From Leptolinea sp. UBA5203 (GTDB lineage Bacteria; Chloroflexota; Anaerolineae; Anaerolineales; Anaerolineaceae), in the NCBI GenBank assembly GCA_002412765.1, contig DHVR01000037.1, positions 1-64,000 on the forward strand: DNA of 64,000 bases, in the 5' to 3' direction. Positions 42,166 to 50,520 of the stretch are shown in pieces. Under the pieces are notes generated by a model. That model had not been told where the DNA came from, did no database searches, and saw only the letters and a program-made list of their open reading frames with translations. The translations under genes and the position numbers were made by a program. Position 1 is the first letter of the stretch, and each line of letters starts with the position of its first letter.

Positions 42166-43287
42166 ATGAATAAAGACTTCACCCCCTTTGAATTGGAACG
42201 GTTTATGTCCATCTGGGAATACCAGGTAGATTACAACCTGTCGGAAAGCGGTGTCCATCCCATGACCATGCGTGAATTGGTGCAGGAAGATGTTTTTCTG
42301 CAATACTTTATGGATATTGAATTGAATTATCCACAAACCAATGGCATCCCTATGCTGCGTGATCAAATCGCACAGTATTACCCGGGCGCCACAAAAGATA
42401 ACGTGGTCGTCACCACCGGGGCTGCCCAGGCGAATTTCACTTCCATTTTGTCACTTCTGGATGCCGGGGATGAGATTGCCATCATGCTGCCTAATTACAT
42501 GCAAATTTGGGGCGTAGCAAAAAACACTGGGCTGAAAATCAATACCTTTGAATTGGACGAAAACAACGGCTGGCAATTAGACGAAGATTCCTTCCTTCGG
42601 GCAGTGACGCCGAAAACCAAACTGATTGCCATTTGCAATCCCAACAATCCCAGCGGACATATCCTCACAGAGTCAGAGCGTAGCCTGATCATTTCAGCGG
42701 CCAAAAAAGTGGGCGCCTGGATTCTCGCAGATGAAGTCTATGCCGGTGCGGAACACTGGACGGATGAGATCACGCCTTCCTTCTGGAATGACTATGACAA
42801 AGTGCTGGCGATTGGCAGTCTCTCTAAAGCCTATGGCTTGCCCGGCCTGCGTATCGGCTGGGTGGTCACCCAGAAAGAAATAGCAGATCAGATTTGGGCC
42901 CGACAGGATTACATTACCATCAGTACCACGCAACTCAGCAATCATCTGGCTGCCTTTGCATTATCCTCTGGCGTACGGCCCAGGTTGCTAGCCCGCACTA
43001 GAAGTTTAATCCGCCAGGGATATCAAAACTGTATCAACCAATTACAGGCCTACCCCGATTTATTCAGTTATACCCCGCCCGGAGCGGCAGCCATCATCTT
43101 TGTACGTTATAACAAGGAGATTCTCTCCAGGGACCTGGTGGACACCTTGATTCAGCAGCAAAAAACCTATGCAGTCCCCGGAGCGCATTTCGGTTTGGAG
43201 CATCATCTGCGCATCAGTTATGGGTTGTCGGATGAATATGTCACCGAAGGCATGCGGCGAATCATCCAGGAATTACTAAAGTATTAG
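42166..43287 (+). CDS. PLP-dependent class I/II aminotransferase
   Basis: A 373-aa fold-type I aminotransferase. The PLP Lys is in IGSLSKAYGLPGLRIGW; other cofactor contacts are CNPNNPSGH and the Asp of ILADEVYAG. VVTTGAAQANFTSI is the phosphate-binding glycine region. It resembles the group holding capreomycidine-synthase-like and aspartate/tyrosine aminotransferases; substrate not determined. The open frame allows TTG 42148, but ATG 42166 follows AAGGAAAGGA and gives a normal start. Third gene of the regulator-cyclodeaminase-aminotransferase operon. Confidence 0.92.
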   Translation: MNKDFTPFELERFMSIWEYQVDYNLSESGVHPMTMRELVQEDVFLQYFMDIELNYPQTNGIPMLRDQIAQYYPGATKDNVVVTTGAAQANFTSILSLLDAGDEIAIMLPNYMQIWGVAKNTGLKINTFELDENNGWQLDEDSFLRAVTPKTKLIAICNPNNPSGHILTESERSLIISAAKKVGAWILADEVYAGAEHWTDEITPSFWNDYDKVLAIGSLSKAYGLPGLRIGWVVTQKEIADQIWARQDYITISTTQLSNHLAAFALSSGVRPRLLARTRSLIRQGYQNCINQLQAYPDLFSYTPPGAAAIIFVRYNKEILSRDLVDTLIQQQKTYAVPGAHFGLEHHLRISYGLSDEYVTEGMRRIIQELLKY

Positions 43288-43300
43288 AAATAACATCTAC

Positions 43301-43345
43301 TTGTAACGAGATGATACGATGGTTATAATTATCTATCGTATCATC
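43301..43345 (+). promoter_or_regulatory. Promoter and dyad operator of the TetR gene
   Basis: TTGTAA (43301-43306) and TATAAT (43324-43329), 17-bp spacer. GATGATACGAT (43310-43320) and ATCGTATCATC (43335-43345) are perfect 11-bp inverted repeats flanking the -10. The right arm runs into TTTTATTTT, so as RNA it could also terminate the aminotransferase message. Confidence 0.7.
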
Positions 43346-43365
43346 TTTTATTTTAAGGGGTTCTC

Positions 43366-44130
43366 ATGGAATACAATCCAATTTTCTCTGTCATAGATCG
43401 CTTGCGCCTGCAAATGGCCCTGGATGATATTACCATGGACCTACTGGCTATCAAATACGGCGTCTCACGCGCCACTCTCTATCGTCTCTTTGGCAGTCGT
43501 AAGGAGATATTTAACCAATACTACAACCATAATGGAGTTTTCGACGGCAGCGAACCCAGCCCGGACATATCGGAGCGCATTCTCAAGGCAGCCGGAACGG
43601 TTTTCTTGTCTCATGGCTTCGCTTCGACCACCATGGAAAGAATAGCCGCCGAAGGCGGTGTGGGGTCCGCCACCCTGTATCGCCATTTTAGATCAAAAGA
43701 AAATTTGATTGAACAGGTGCTGGCCCGATTACTCCCCCAAGAGAGTCCTGATTTATCCATCCTGGATGAAGGCAGGGATTCTCAAGCAGCCTTGGAACAA
43801 TTCACTCTCTCCATGCTGCTCTGGATTGGTCAGAATCAAGGGGTTCTAAAATTACTCCTATTTGAATCAGACACGCTTGCCGTAATACAAAAGAAAATCA
43901 CTAAAATCCGTACTCGTACTCAAGACGGTTTGATGACCTATTTTCGCAATCAACTACCAAATTCGCCCTTCCGCGAAAACCAGGTGAGAACCCTGGCGGT
44001 CACTTACCTTGGATTGGTGATGGGGTTTTCCTATTCGAAAGCGCTAGTAGAAGTCCATGAGGCGCATGTAAACGAATCAGCGGCCTGGATTACCAGCATT
44101 ATCCAACAAAAAATCAAGGATTTGGCGTGA
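43366..44130 (+). CDS. TetR-family regulator with two N-terminal HTH copies
   Basis: A 254-aa regulator. A canonical TetR N-terminal domain lies at ~65-115 (RILKAAGTVFLSHGFASTTM, GVGSATLYRHFRSKENLI). Before it, residues ~18-52 carry a second, shorter TetR-like HTH (ITMDLLAIKYGVSRATLYRL, then FGSRKEIFNQYY). The rest is the ligand-binding helical domain. Two HTH copies in one chain is unusual. AAGGGG precedes the ATG. The dyad in its own promoter is probably its operator; possible targets also include the preceding operon. Confidence 0.85.
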   Translation: MEYNPIFSVIDRLRLQMALDDITMDLLAIKYGVSRATLYRLFGSRKEIFNQYYNHNGVFDGSEPSPDISERILKAAGTVFLSHGFASTTMERIAAEGGVGSATLYRHFRSKENLIEQVLARLLPQESPDLSILDEGRDSQAALEQFTLSMLLWIGQNQGVLKLLLFESDTLAVIQKKITKIRTRTQDGLMTYFRNQLPNSPFRENQVRTLAVTYLGLVMGFSYSKALVEVHEAHVNESAAWITSIIQQKIKDLA

Positions 44131-44446
44131 AATAATCGCCACCGCGTAGGATACGTTGAGTCGGGGTAATTCAACCCGATAATCTATAAACCTCCCCCAG
44201 CGAAACCCAACAGTAGACACCTATATCAATCCAGAGTTGAGATCACCTACCCCTACGGAGTAATGTGCCCTTCAGGATACAGGCCGCCCTATCGGGCTCG
44301 CGACGACACGTTAAGTTTTTCTTAAAATCATCGGTACCGACCTGCGGCAGACACCTTTACCCATCCAAATGGAATTTCGGCGGGGTCTACGTACCCTGAA
44401 GGGCATTTACCCAACGCCCTTACACCCGTTATCAAACCCAAAACTT
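44131..44446. other. Non-coding interval with repeat fragments
   Basis: About 315 bases without a gene. TGCCCTTCAGG near 44269 recurs inverted as CCTGAAGGGCA near 44395. CCTACCCCTACG resembles the arm of the palindrome at 57713-57743. It looks like degenerate intergenic repeat sequence. Confidence 0.4.
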
Positions 44447-44686
44447 CTATCCCAGCATCTCGATAAATTTCTTCGCGTCATATTCCCACTGCATTTCTTC
44501 CACGCGTACATCGGTCTTCTTGGCATCCAATTCCGTGGCAGTCACCTGGATAAACCCGCCGCCGGCTTCAAACCGTAAACAACACGGGGCTTCATCCACC
44601 AGAGGCAAACGTCCCTCAAAAAACTTTTTAGTGCGCTCAATCACCTTAAGCTGGGATTGTTTTACCGTGAGTTGATATGTACCCAT
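44447..44686 (-). CDS. Conserved-looking small protein of unknown function
   Basis: 79 aa, beginning MGTYQLTVKQSQLKVIERTK. Predicted alpha+beta, acidic overall, no membrane segment, no motif I recognise; it has one CC pair. ATG 44686 follows a perfect AAGGAGGT, which is the main evidence that it is real; a longer frame to 44728 lacks an SD. It precedes the 56-bp palindrome and no operon partner is evident. Confidence 0.65.
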   Translation of the reverse strand: MGTYQLTVKQSQLKVIERTKKFFEGRLPLVDEAPCCLRFEAGGGFIQVTATELDAKKTDVRVEEMQWEYDAKKFIEMLG

Positions 44687-44784
44687 TGCAACCTCCTTAA
44701 AACCAGACCTGATTTCATCATAGCGCAAAATTTCCTTAAGGTATATCTGTATTTGATTAACATCTTTTTTTCAACCAATAAAAA

Positions 44785-44840
44785 AAGCTGTCTAATACGT
44801 AGCGGCAATTCATGAATTGCCGCTACGTATTAGACAGCTT
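44785..44840. repeat. 56-bp perfect palindrome, also terminator of xth
   Basis: The 28-base arm 44785-44812 (AAGCTGTCTAATACGTAGCG then GCAATTCA) is exactly inverted at 44813-44840. The minus strand continues into TTTTTT, so it can terminate the exonuclease III transcript. The core AATTCATGAATT recurs in the palindrome at 63763-63821. Confidence 0.9.
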
Positions 44841-44871
44841 GCTAATCGAATCTTTGTTGCTACCTATGCAA

Positions 44872-45648
44872 TTAAAATTCCAGGGTGATCCCAATTGGAC
44901 AATGATCCGAACCCATCACGTCAGGATAGATACAGGCATTCTTAAGATGGCTGCGCAGATCTTCGCTGATGAAAAAATAATCAATCCGCCAGCCGACATT
45001 TCTCTCACGCGCCCGGGATATCACATCCCACCAGGTGTAAAGGGCTGGTTCGGGGTGAAATTCCCGCAGGGTGTCGATATAACCCAGAGCCAAAAACTGA
45101 TCCATCCAGGCGCGTTCTTCGGGCAGAAAACCGGAGGTTTTGCTGTTCTCCTTCGGATGTGCCAGATCAATCTCTTTATGGGCTGTATTCACATCCCCGC
45201 AAATCACAATCGATTTTCCAGCCTGACGCCGTTTCTCAACATGTTCCTGAAATGCGTCATAATAATCCATTTTATACTGCAACCGTTCCTTGGAGGCTTT
45301 TCCATTGGGATAATAAATATTGTACAGCTCAAAATCCCCAAAATCTGTGATTTGGGTCCGCCCCTCGGAGTCAAATCGTTCGATGCCCAGGCCGCTGCGG
45401 ATGGAAATCGGGGTTAAAGGCGTGAAGAGCGCTACCCCGCTGTAGCCCTTCTTCTCAGCAGACACATAATGTGCCTGATAGCCATCGGGGTTCAGTAGAT
45501 CAGCTGGCAGCACGTCCGGCTGCGCTTTAGTTTCCTGAACACAGAGCACATCCGGTTTAAAGCTGGATAAGAAATTTTGGAACTCTCCCTTGCGGTGTAC
45601 AGCGCGAATTCCGTTCACATTCCAAGAGACAAGATGGTATTGTTTCAT
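44872..45648 (-). CDS. xth: Exodeoxyribonuclease III / AP endonuclease
   Basis: A 258-aa DNA repair nuclease of the ExoIII/APE1 family, normal length. Motifs: LVSWNVNGIRA (metal-binding Asn), LCVQETKAQ (catalytic Glu), NIYYPNG, ICGDVNTAH (Asp/Asn pair), WWDVISRARERNVGWRIDYFF and the C-terminal GSDHCPIGI with the catalytic His. It cuts the backbone 5' of abasic sites and degrades 3' ends. ATG 45648 is preceded by AAAGGACGG; the longer frame from 45693 has no support. Confidence 0.96.
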   Translation of the reverse strand: MKQYHLVSWNVNGIRAVHRKGEFQNFLSSFKPDVLCVQETKAQPDVLPADLLNPDGYQAHYVSAEKKGYSGVALFTPLTPISIRSGLGIERFDSEGRTQITDFGDFELYNIYYPNGKASKERLQYKMDYYDAFQEHVEKRRQAGKSIVICGDVNTAHKEIDLAHPKENSKTSGFLPEERAWMDQFLALGYIDTLREFHPEPALYTWWDVISRARERNVGWRIDYFFISEDLRSHLKNACIYPDVMGSDHCPIGITLEF

Positions 45649-45721
45649 TTTTCCGTCCTTTACCATGGCATACTCGTCCCATGTTGTTTTCAATACAGCA
45701 TGGGGTCATTATCACATCCAG

Positions 45722-46213
45722 TCATCCTAATAGTTCTTCCGGCGGCAGGGATAAGATACTGGGTACATCGAAATGATTTAAACTCAACTTGGCTGCCGGA
45801 ATTGTCAGTTGATAAGGTTGAAAGTTATCCCCATAACCTTTGGGTAAATCAAACTCATCAAAAGCAGGCCCTACCCACATCTTACGACGTTGCTCCGCTG
45901 TCAATCGTAAGAACCGAGAATCAAAACTGGCAGCTTGTTTCCCTGAGCCAATTAAACTATTAGCTGGATTATATTTCTGATTAAAATAACGTTCCAACGC
46001 CAGACGGTCCTCATAAGAAGCCGCATGGATTAAGGCCACCAGATGGTGAACAGCAGGATCGTAAACATGATGTTCGTTTACCAGGCGTCTGCGAACATGG
46101 TCACTTTGTCCAACATAATCCAAAGACCGGCCATAAAACAGCAAATATACCCCTGCTATTTCTCTTGGCAGCTTCTTGGCAATGGGCGCAATGGTCACCG
46201 TTAAATTTTGCAT
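45722..46213 (-). CDS. GIY-YIG-like nuclease-domain protein
   Basis: A 163-aa protein with features of the GIY-YIG fold: GVYLLFYGRSLDYVGQS (GIY and YIG positions as GVY and YVG), a basic RRRLVNEH helix and LERYFNQKYNPAN, where Glu and the Asn match the metal/active-site pattern. Residues after ~105 have no recognised domain. ATG 46213 has AGAGGA upstream and is preferred over 46276. Whether it is an active nuclease is not established. Divergent from the Hsp20 cluster. Confidence 0.7.
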   Translation of the reverse strand: MQNLTVTIAPIAKKLPREIAGVYLLFYGRSLDYVGQSDHVRRRLVNEHHVYDPAVHHLVALIHAASYEDRLALERYFNQKYNPANSLIGSGKQAASFDSRFLRLTAEQRRKMWVGPAFDEFDLPKGYGDNFQPYQLTIPAAKLSLNHFDVPSILSLPPEELLG

Positions 46214-46375
46214 ACGCAATTCCTCTACGGCATCATACCATAATCCAGTACGGGATTTCCAGTCACATCCATCCACAAAACCAATTTTAATATTTTGCTG
46301 ATATTTCGTTTGTATTTTTTTAATATCCCGGAATTATATTAAGGGTGAAAATCAAACCTTATGAGGAGGTAGACT

Positions 46376-46816
46376 ATGTACCATAGAATTCAACCTAATT
46401 CACTTTGGAATGAAATGGACCGGCTGCAACGTGAAATGAACCTGTTAAGCAGTATGTTCAGCCCACGACGCCCGGCATCTACCCAATCATTCCCTGCCAT
46501 TAATCTCTGGAGTAACGAAGATAGTGCCATTGCTACAGTGGAAATTCCGGGCGTAAAAATTGATGATCTGGAGATCATGATCACTGGCGATACCTTGACC
46601 TTGAAAGGCTCGCGCGAACCCAACACCCTGACAGCGGATGCCGTCAGCCATCGTCAGGAGCGCGGCTGCGGACAATTCATGCGCAGCTTAAAACTGCCTT
46701 TCCCTGTAGAATCCGAGAAGGTGGAGGCAAGTCTCAAGACCGGCGTATTGAAAATTCAATTACCCCGTGCCAGCGCGGATAAACCCAAGAAAATTTCCAT
46801 CAGCACACAAAGTTAA
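46376..46816 (+). CDS. Small heat-shock protein Hsp20 (1 of 3)
   Basis: A 146-aa alpha-crystallin-domain chaperone holding unfolding proteins. The domain spans ~45-140, starting PAINLWSNEDSAIATVEIPG, with the closing SLKTGVLKIQLPRA, and a C-terminal I-x-I motif (KKISIST) for oligomer assembly. A GAGGAGGT precedes the ATG. First of three adjacent Hsp20 genes. No CIRCE or sigma32-type sequence is visible upstream. Confidence 0.94.
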   Translation: MYHRIQPNSLWNEMDRLQREMNLLSSMFSPRRPASTQSFPAINLWSNEDSAIATVEIPGVKIDDLEIMITGDTLTLKGSREPNTLTADAVSHRQERGCGQFMRSLKLPFPVESEKVEASLKTGVLKIQLPRASADKPKKISISTQS

Positions 46817-46842
46817 CCTTTATTTTTAACTGGAGGTGTAAT

Positions 46843-47244
46843 ATGACAGATAATATCGTCCAAACCGACAAAAACGAAATCATGGATCGGGATACCGAAC
46901 AAACCCGTGATCGCCGTGTATTCAGTCCTTTTACGGATATCTACGAAACAGATCAGGAAATTCAACTGCTCATAGACCTGCCCGGTGTGAAGGAGAATGA
47001 CATTGACATCACCCTGGAGAAGGACATTCTCAGCATTGATGCTTCCGTTGAACCCGAGCCTATGGATGGTTATTCCCTTACCTATGCGGAATATGCAGTG
47101 GGTGATTTCCATCGAAAATTCCGCTTGACAAAGATGGTGGATCAAAATGCCATTGATGCCGTATTGAAAGACGGTGTTCTGAAAGTGACCCTCAACAAAG
47201 CCGCTTCATCCCAAACCAAAAAGATCACTGTTCAGTCGAAATAG
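46843..47244 (+). CDS. Small heat-shock protein Hsp20 (2 of 3)
   Basis: A 133-aa alpha-crystallin-domain protein with core ~27-125 (FTDIYETDQEIQLLIDLPGV, later VLKDGVLKVTLNKA) and C-terminal ITV. It differs clearly from its neighbours (shorter loop, more acidic), so the cluster is not a recent duplication. GGAGGTG precedes the ATG; 26 bases after gene 1. Confidence 0.93.
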   Translation: MTDNIVQTDKNEIMDRDTEQTRDRRVFSPFTDIYETDQEIQLLIDLPGVKENDIDITLEKDILSIDASVEPEPMDGYSLTYAEYAVGDFHRKFRLTKMVDQNAIDAVLKDGVLKVTLNKAASSQTKKITVQSK

Positions 47245-47266
47245 GATCAGGATAAGGAGGAAAACG

Positions 47267-47779
47267 ATGGCCATTAAAGATTTATTACCGTGGAATCGTT
47301 CATCCGAGAAGAATGAGATTATTCCCATCCGAAATCAAACCAAAAATGAGCTTGAGCGGATGGACCAACCCTGGGATCAATGGATGAATGAACTATGGAG
47401 AGACCCTTTCAGCTTTCCGTTCACCAAGGATTTGTCGCAGTCCTTCTCACCAGCGTTTGATCTCAGTGAGTCCGACACAGAAATCATCGTCAGCGCCGAC
47501 ATTCCGGGACTGGACGTAAAAGATTTCACCATTAACCTTGAATCGGACCATCTGGTGATTTCCGGGGAGAAGAAAATGGAAAAGAAAGAGAAAGATCATA
47601 CCTATACCCGGATTGGCAGAGTCTATGGTTCCTTCCGGCAGCACATCCCGATTAATGCAAGGCAGATCGACGAAAACAAAATCCAGGCTGTCTATAAAGA
47701 CGGTGTACTGCGAATCAAGCTGCAAAAAAAGGAAAAATCCTCCATAAATAGCAGGAAAATTCCGATCAAATCCAGCTAA
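47267..47779 (+). CDS. Small heat-shock protein Hsp20 (3 of 3)
   Basis: A 170-aa member with a longer, Trp-rich N-terminal arm (PWDQWMNELWRDPF) that usually binds clients, alpha-crystallin core ~60-160 (VSADIPGLDVKDFTINLESD, AVYKDGVLRIKLQKK) and C-terminal IPI. AAGGAGG precedes the ATG, 22 bases after gene 2. A strong terminator follows, closing the operon. Confidence 0.94.
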   Translation: MAIKDLLPWNRSSEKNEIIPIRNQTKNELERMDQPWDQWMNELWRDPFSFPFTKDLSQSFSPAFDLSESDTEIIVSADIPGLDVKDFTINLESDHLVISGEKKMEKKEKDHTYTRIGRVYGSFRQHIPINARQIDENKIQAVYKDGVLRIKLQKKEKSSINSRKIPIKSS

Positions 47780-47787
47780 TAAAGACA

Positions 47788-47815
47788 AAGCAGGCCAAAT
47801 TTGGCCTGCTTTTTT
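47788..47815 (+). terminator. Intrinsic terminator of the Hsp20 operon
   Basis: AGCAGGCCAAA (47789-47799) and TTTGGCCTGCT (47800-47810) followed by TTTTT. Confidence 0.93.
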
Positions 47816-47874
47816 ATGTAAATGTTATGGGGGAAAAAGTCACTTCGGCTTTATGATTAAGTTTGCAAGGCTAA

Positions 47875-47915
47875 ATCTCCTGCGTCGAGACTTCTTTGTT
47901 GGTTCTTCAGGAGAT
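47875..47915 (+). promoter_or_regulatory. Hairpin that can hide the ribosome-binding site of the diguanylate cyclase gene
   Basis: ATCTCCTG (47875-47882) is perfectly complementary to CAGGAGAT (47908-47915), which contains the only SD before the start at 47924. The 8-bp stem closes a 25-base loop with possible inner pairing. It suggests translational control; no known riboswitch is recognised. Confidence 0.4.
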
Positions 47916-47923
47916 GTCCATGA

Positions 47924-50416
47924 TTGGAAGCCGTTTACTGGTTAATTATGAGTGTTACTAGTTTAATATATTTTTTTCTACCTTTAAGTTCTTTTTTCAT
48001 CTGCTCAATTCTGGCAATCCGACTCATCCAACGATATCGGGTTATTGGCAGCCGTGAATTTGCATATGTATTGCTGTTGTCTGCTGCCTGGTCCTTGTTC
48101 AATGTTTTTGAACATCTAGATATCCAGAATACCGGTTTGTTTTGGGCCAGATTATCCCGTATCCCGATCAGTTTAATTCCTGTTTTATGGCTGCTTTTTA
48201 CAGTTAATTATTCCCATCAAAAAAGTCTGATTCCCGACTCACTTGTGGGAGTATTGCTCATCATTCCCTTTTTGACCAACATATTTCTGTGGGTTCCCGC
48301 CATGCAGCATTTTGTCTGGAATGGGTACGTCATGCGAATTGTGGATGGGTTCTCATTTTTCGAAATGTCCAAAGGAGGATGGTTCTGGGTTTATTATGGC
48401 TATCTTTATGGCTTGGTGTTCGTCGGAGCGGTTACCGTTCTACTACGATTAGCAAATTCAGAGAATGTTTTCAGAAAACAAGCGCTGGGTATTTTAGGTG
48501 GCTTGGTTTTCCCATTTGTTGCAAATATTTTGTATCAATCACACTTATATCCTTTTTTCGTGGATGATTTGACCCCCACATTCCTGGGAATTGGCGGATT
48601 GGTAATTTTCCTCAGCTTGAACAAAACCAGATTATTTGATCTATTGCCGGAACCGCCCAGCGAGGTATTTGAGAGCAGCCTGGATGGCATTCTAATTCTC
48701 GATAATCAATACCGCATTTTAGCTGCAAACCGGGCAGCGAATTCATTTTTATCCACCACAAAAAAAATAAAAATTGGCAGCCCGCTTGAAGACGTTATGC
48801 CGCAATGGACTGAATATCTATCCCGGATTCAGACCACCACAGACCAGGAACATGGCTATGTCTTCCTCCGTGGGGATAGAATTTTCGAAATTCGTCTGGT
48901 TTTTATCAACAACAACACATATGATTCCGATCGAAAATTACTCTTTATCCGGGATGAAACTTTGCGCTTACGAGCGCAGCATGAAATGGAAATTAATCAA
49001 AAGAAATACCATGCCCTTTATGAAAACATGCTTAATGGCGTCATTGTTTTCCAAACGGATAATGAGGGCCACAATTTCAGCATCCAAACCTTGAATCAAT
49101 ATGCATCAGACAATTTAAAGTTAAACGTAAAGGATACAGACCATCAAAAATTCAATGACCTTCTTCCTGTTCAATCTTTTAAAGTACTTTGGGATGCCAT
49201 TCCCCAGGTTTGGTTAAGTGCTGAACCTGCACATCTCCCCATTATAAAAACCCATGAAGAAGACCATTACGTTTGGCGGGAATTTAGTCTATATAAATTT
49301 TCTGATACGGAAGTCATAGCCCTTTACAAAGATATCAGCGAAGAAATGTGTGCCAAAGAGAACTTAACCTTAACCAATCGCGAATTGCAGCATTACGTGC
49401 AACAGTTGGAAAATTATAACAGCGAGGTATTAACCCTTAACCAATTTGGGCAACAATTACAATCCTGCCTGAATTTCACTGAAGTTGCCCAGACGGTACA
49501 CGTATATACCCAGAAACTCTTTCCCAACCAAAAATTTCAAGTGGTTATCTTTGATTTATTTCATGAATCCTTCATCTATTCTGATTACGGGGAAAGCAGT
49601 GAATTTATAAAGGATTTTCTAAACAATAGAATCATCAAATCCCTGCCATTTAATGTAATCCGCGAATTTGGCATCCAGGATTTTGAATCACAACAGATTA
49701 AAAATAAGCATAATTTGAAAGAGAACCAGGTTATCCCCTATCTGTTCTCTGTCTGTCGCTTCGGAACCGATAAACTGGTGATGATCATTCTGGACAATTC
49801 CACTCCAGGCATGGATCAAAAACACCGCCAACAATTATCCTCCATCGTCGAACGCATGATCCTGGCCCTTTCCAACATTGATTTACAAGAGCAATTGACG
49901 TATCAGGCACTGCATGATGAGATCACAGGCTTTTATAATCGGCGCTACCTTGCGGATTACCTGCCGCGGGAAATTCACCGTGCGGAACGGTATCATCACA
50001 ATCTCTCTTTAATTATGCTGGATGTAGATTATTTTAAACACTTCAACGACACCTATGGACATCTCCTGGGCGATTTTATCCTGGAAAAAATCAGCGCATT
50101 AATATCCTCGTTGCTGAGGAAAAGCGACCTTTCTTTTCGTTATGGTGGAGAAGAATTTCTGCTGGTTCTTCCAGAGACAACACTTCAGGAAGCAAAAGAA
50201 AAGGCCGAGACGATTCGCCGCGCCATCCATGAACTCAGCATCGTATGGCAGGATCAGACACTGGAAAAGATTTCCATCTCGGGCGGGGTTAGCAGTTTTC
50301 CGGAACTTACCCAATCCTCGGAGGAACTGATCCAACAGGCAGATTTCGCTCTCTATCAAGCGAAAGAGGACGGAAGAAATCAAATTCAGATTTTTCACCC
50401 CAGCAGATCAGAATGA
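47924..50416 (+). CDS. Membrane diguanylate cyclase with PAS and GAF-like domains
   Basis: An 830-aa c-di-GMP synthase. About seven N-terminal membrane helices (~1-225) form an integral sensory domain like that of 7TM-type kinases. PAS modules follow at ~240-355 and ~365-475, a coiled coil and a GAF-like region (~490-655), then a GGDEF domain (~665-825). The active-site loop is intact (FRYGGEEFLLVLP) and an inhibitory RxxD site (RKSD) lies five residues before it, so product feedback is expected. The start is TTG 47924, ten bases after AGGAG; ATG 47948 lacks an SD and would cut the first helix. Confidence 0.9.
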   Translation: MEAVYWLIMSVTSLIYFFLPLSSFFICSILAIRLIQRYRVIGSREFAYVLLLSAAWSLFNVFEHLDIQNTGLFWARLSRIPISLIPVLWLLFTVNYSHQKSLIPDSLVGVLLIIPFLTNIFLWVPAMQHFVWNGYVMRIVDGFSFFEMSKGGWFWVYYGYLYGLVFVGAVTVLLRLANSENVFRKQALGILGGLVFPFVANILYQSHLYPFFVDDLTPTFLGIGGLVIFLSLNKTRLFDLLPEPPSEVFESSLDGILILDNQYRILAANRAANSFLSTTKKIKIGSPLEDVMPQWTEYLSRIQTTTDQEHGYVFLRGDRIFEIRLVFINNNTYDSDRKLLFIRDETLRLRAQHEMEINQKKYHALYENMLNGVIVFQTDNEGHNFSIQTLNQYASDNLKLNVKDTDHQKFNDLLPVQSFKVLWDAIPQVWLSAEPAHLPIIKTHEEDHYVWREFSLYKFSDTEVIALYKDISEEMCAKENLTLTNRELQHYVQQLENYNSEVLTLNQFGQQLQSCLNFTEVAQTVHVYTQKLFPNQKFQVVIFDLFHESFIYSDYGESSEFIKDFLNNRIIKSLPFNVIREFGIQDFESQQIKNKHNLKENQVIPYLFSVCRFGTDKLVMIILDNSTPGMDQKHRQQLSSIVERMILALSNIDLQEQLTYQALHDEITGFYNRRYLADYLPREIHRAERYHHNLSLIMLDVDYFKHFNDTYGHLLGDFILEKISALISSLLRKSDLSFRYGGEEFLLVLPETTLQEAKEKAETIRRAIHELSIVWQDQTLEKISISGGVSSFPELTQSSEELIQQADFALYQAKEDGRNQIQIFHPSRSE

Positions 50417-50520
50417 ACCCATTTTTACGCTGTCGATGAGACAAATATCACATTCATGACCCTCAAAGAGCCGTACAATAAACTTGTACCTCGCACACAC
50501 TAAAGGTACTGGAGGATTTC

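Noticed and set aside
46277..46375. CIRCE-type or sigma32-type heat-shock element upstream of Hsp20
   Set aside because: No TTAGCACTC-type inverted repeat or CTTGAA/CCCCAT pair could be found by eye.
47920..47961. 13-codon frame (MIGSRLLVNYECY) overlapping the start of the diguanylate cyclase gene
   Set aside because: It has an ATG near AGGAG, but the same SD serves the long gene; with no other support I keep only the TTG start of the cyclase.
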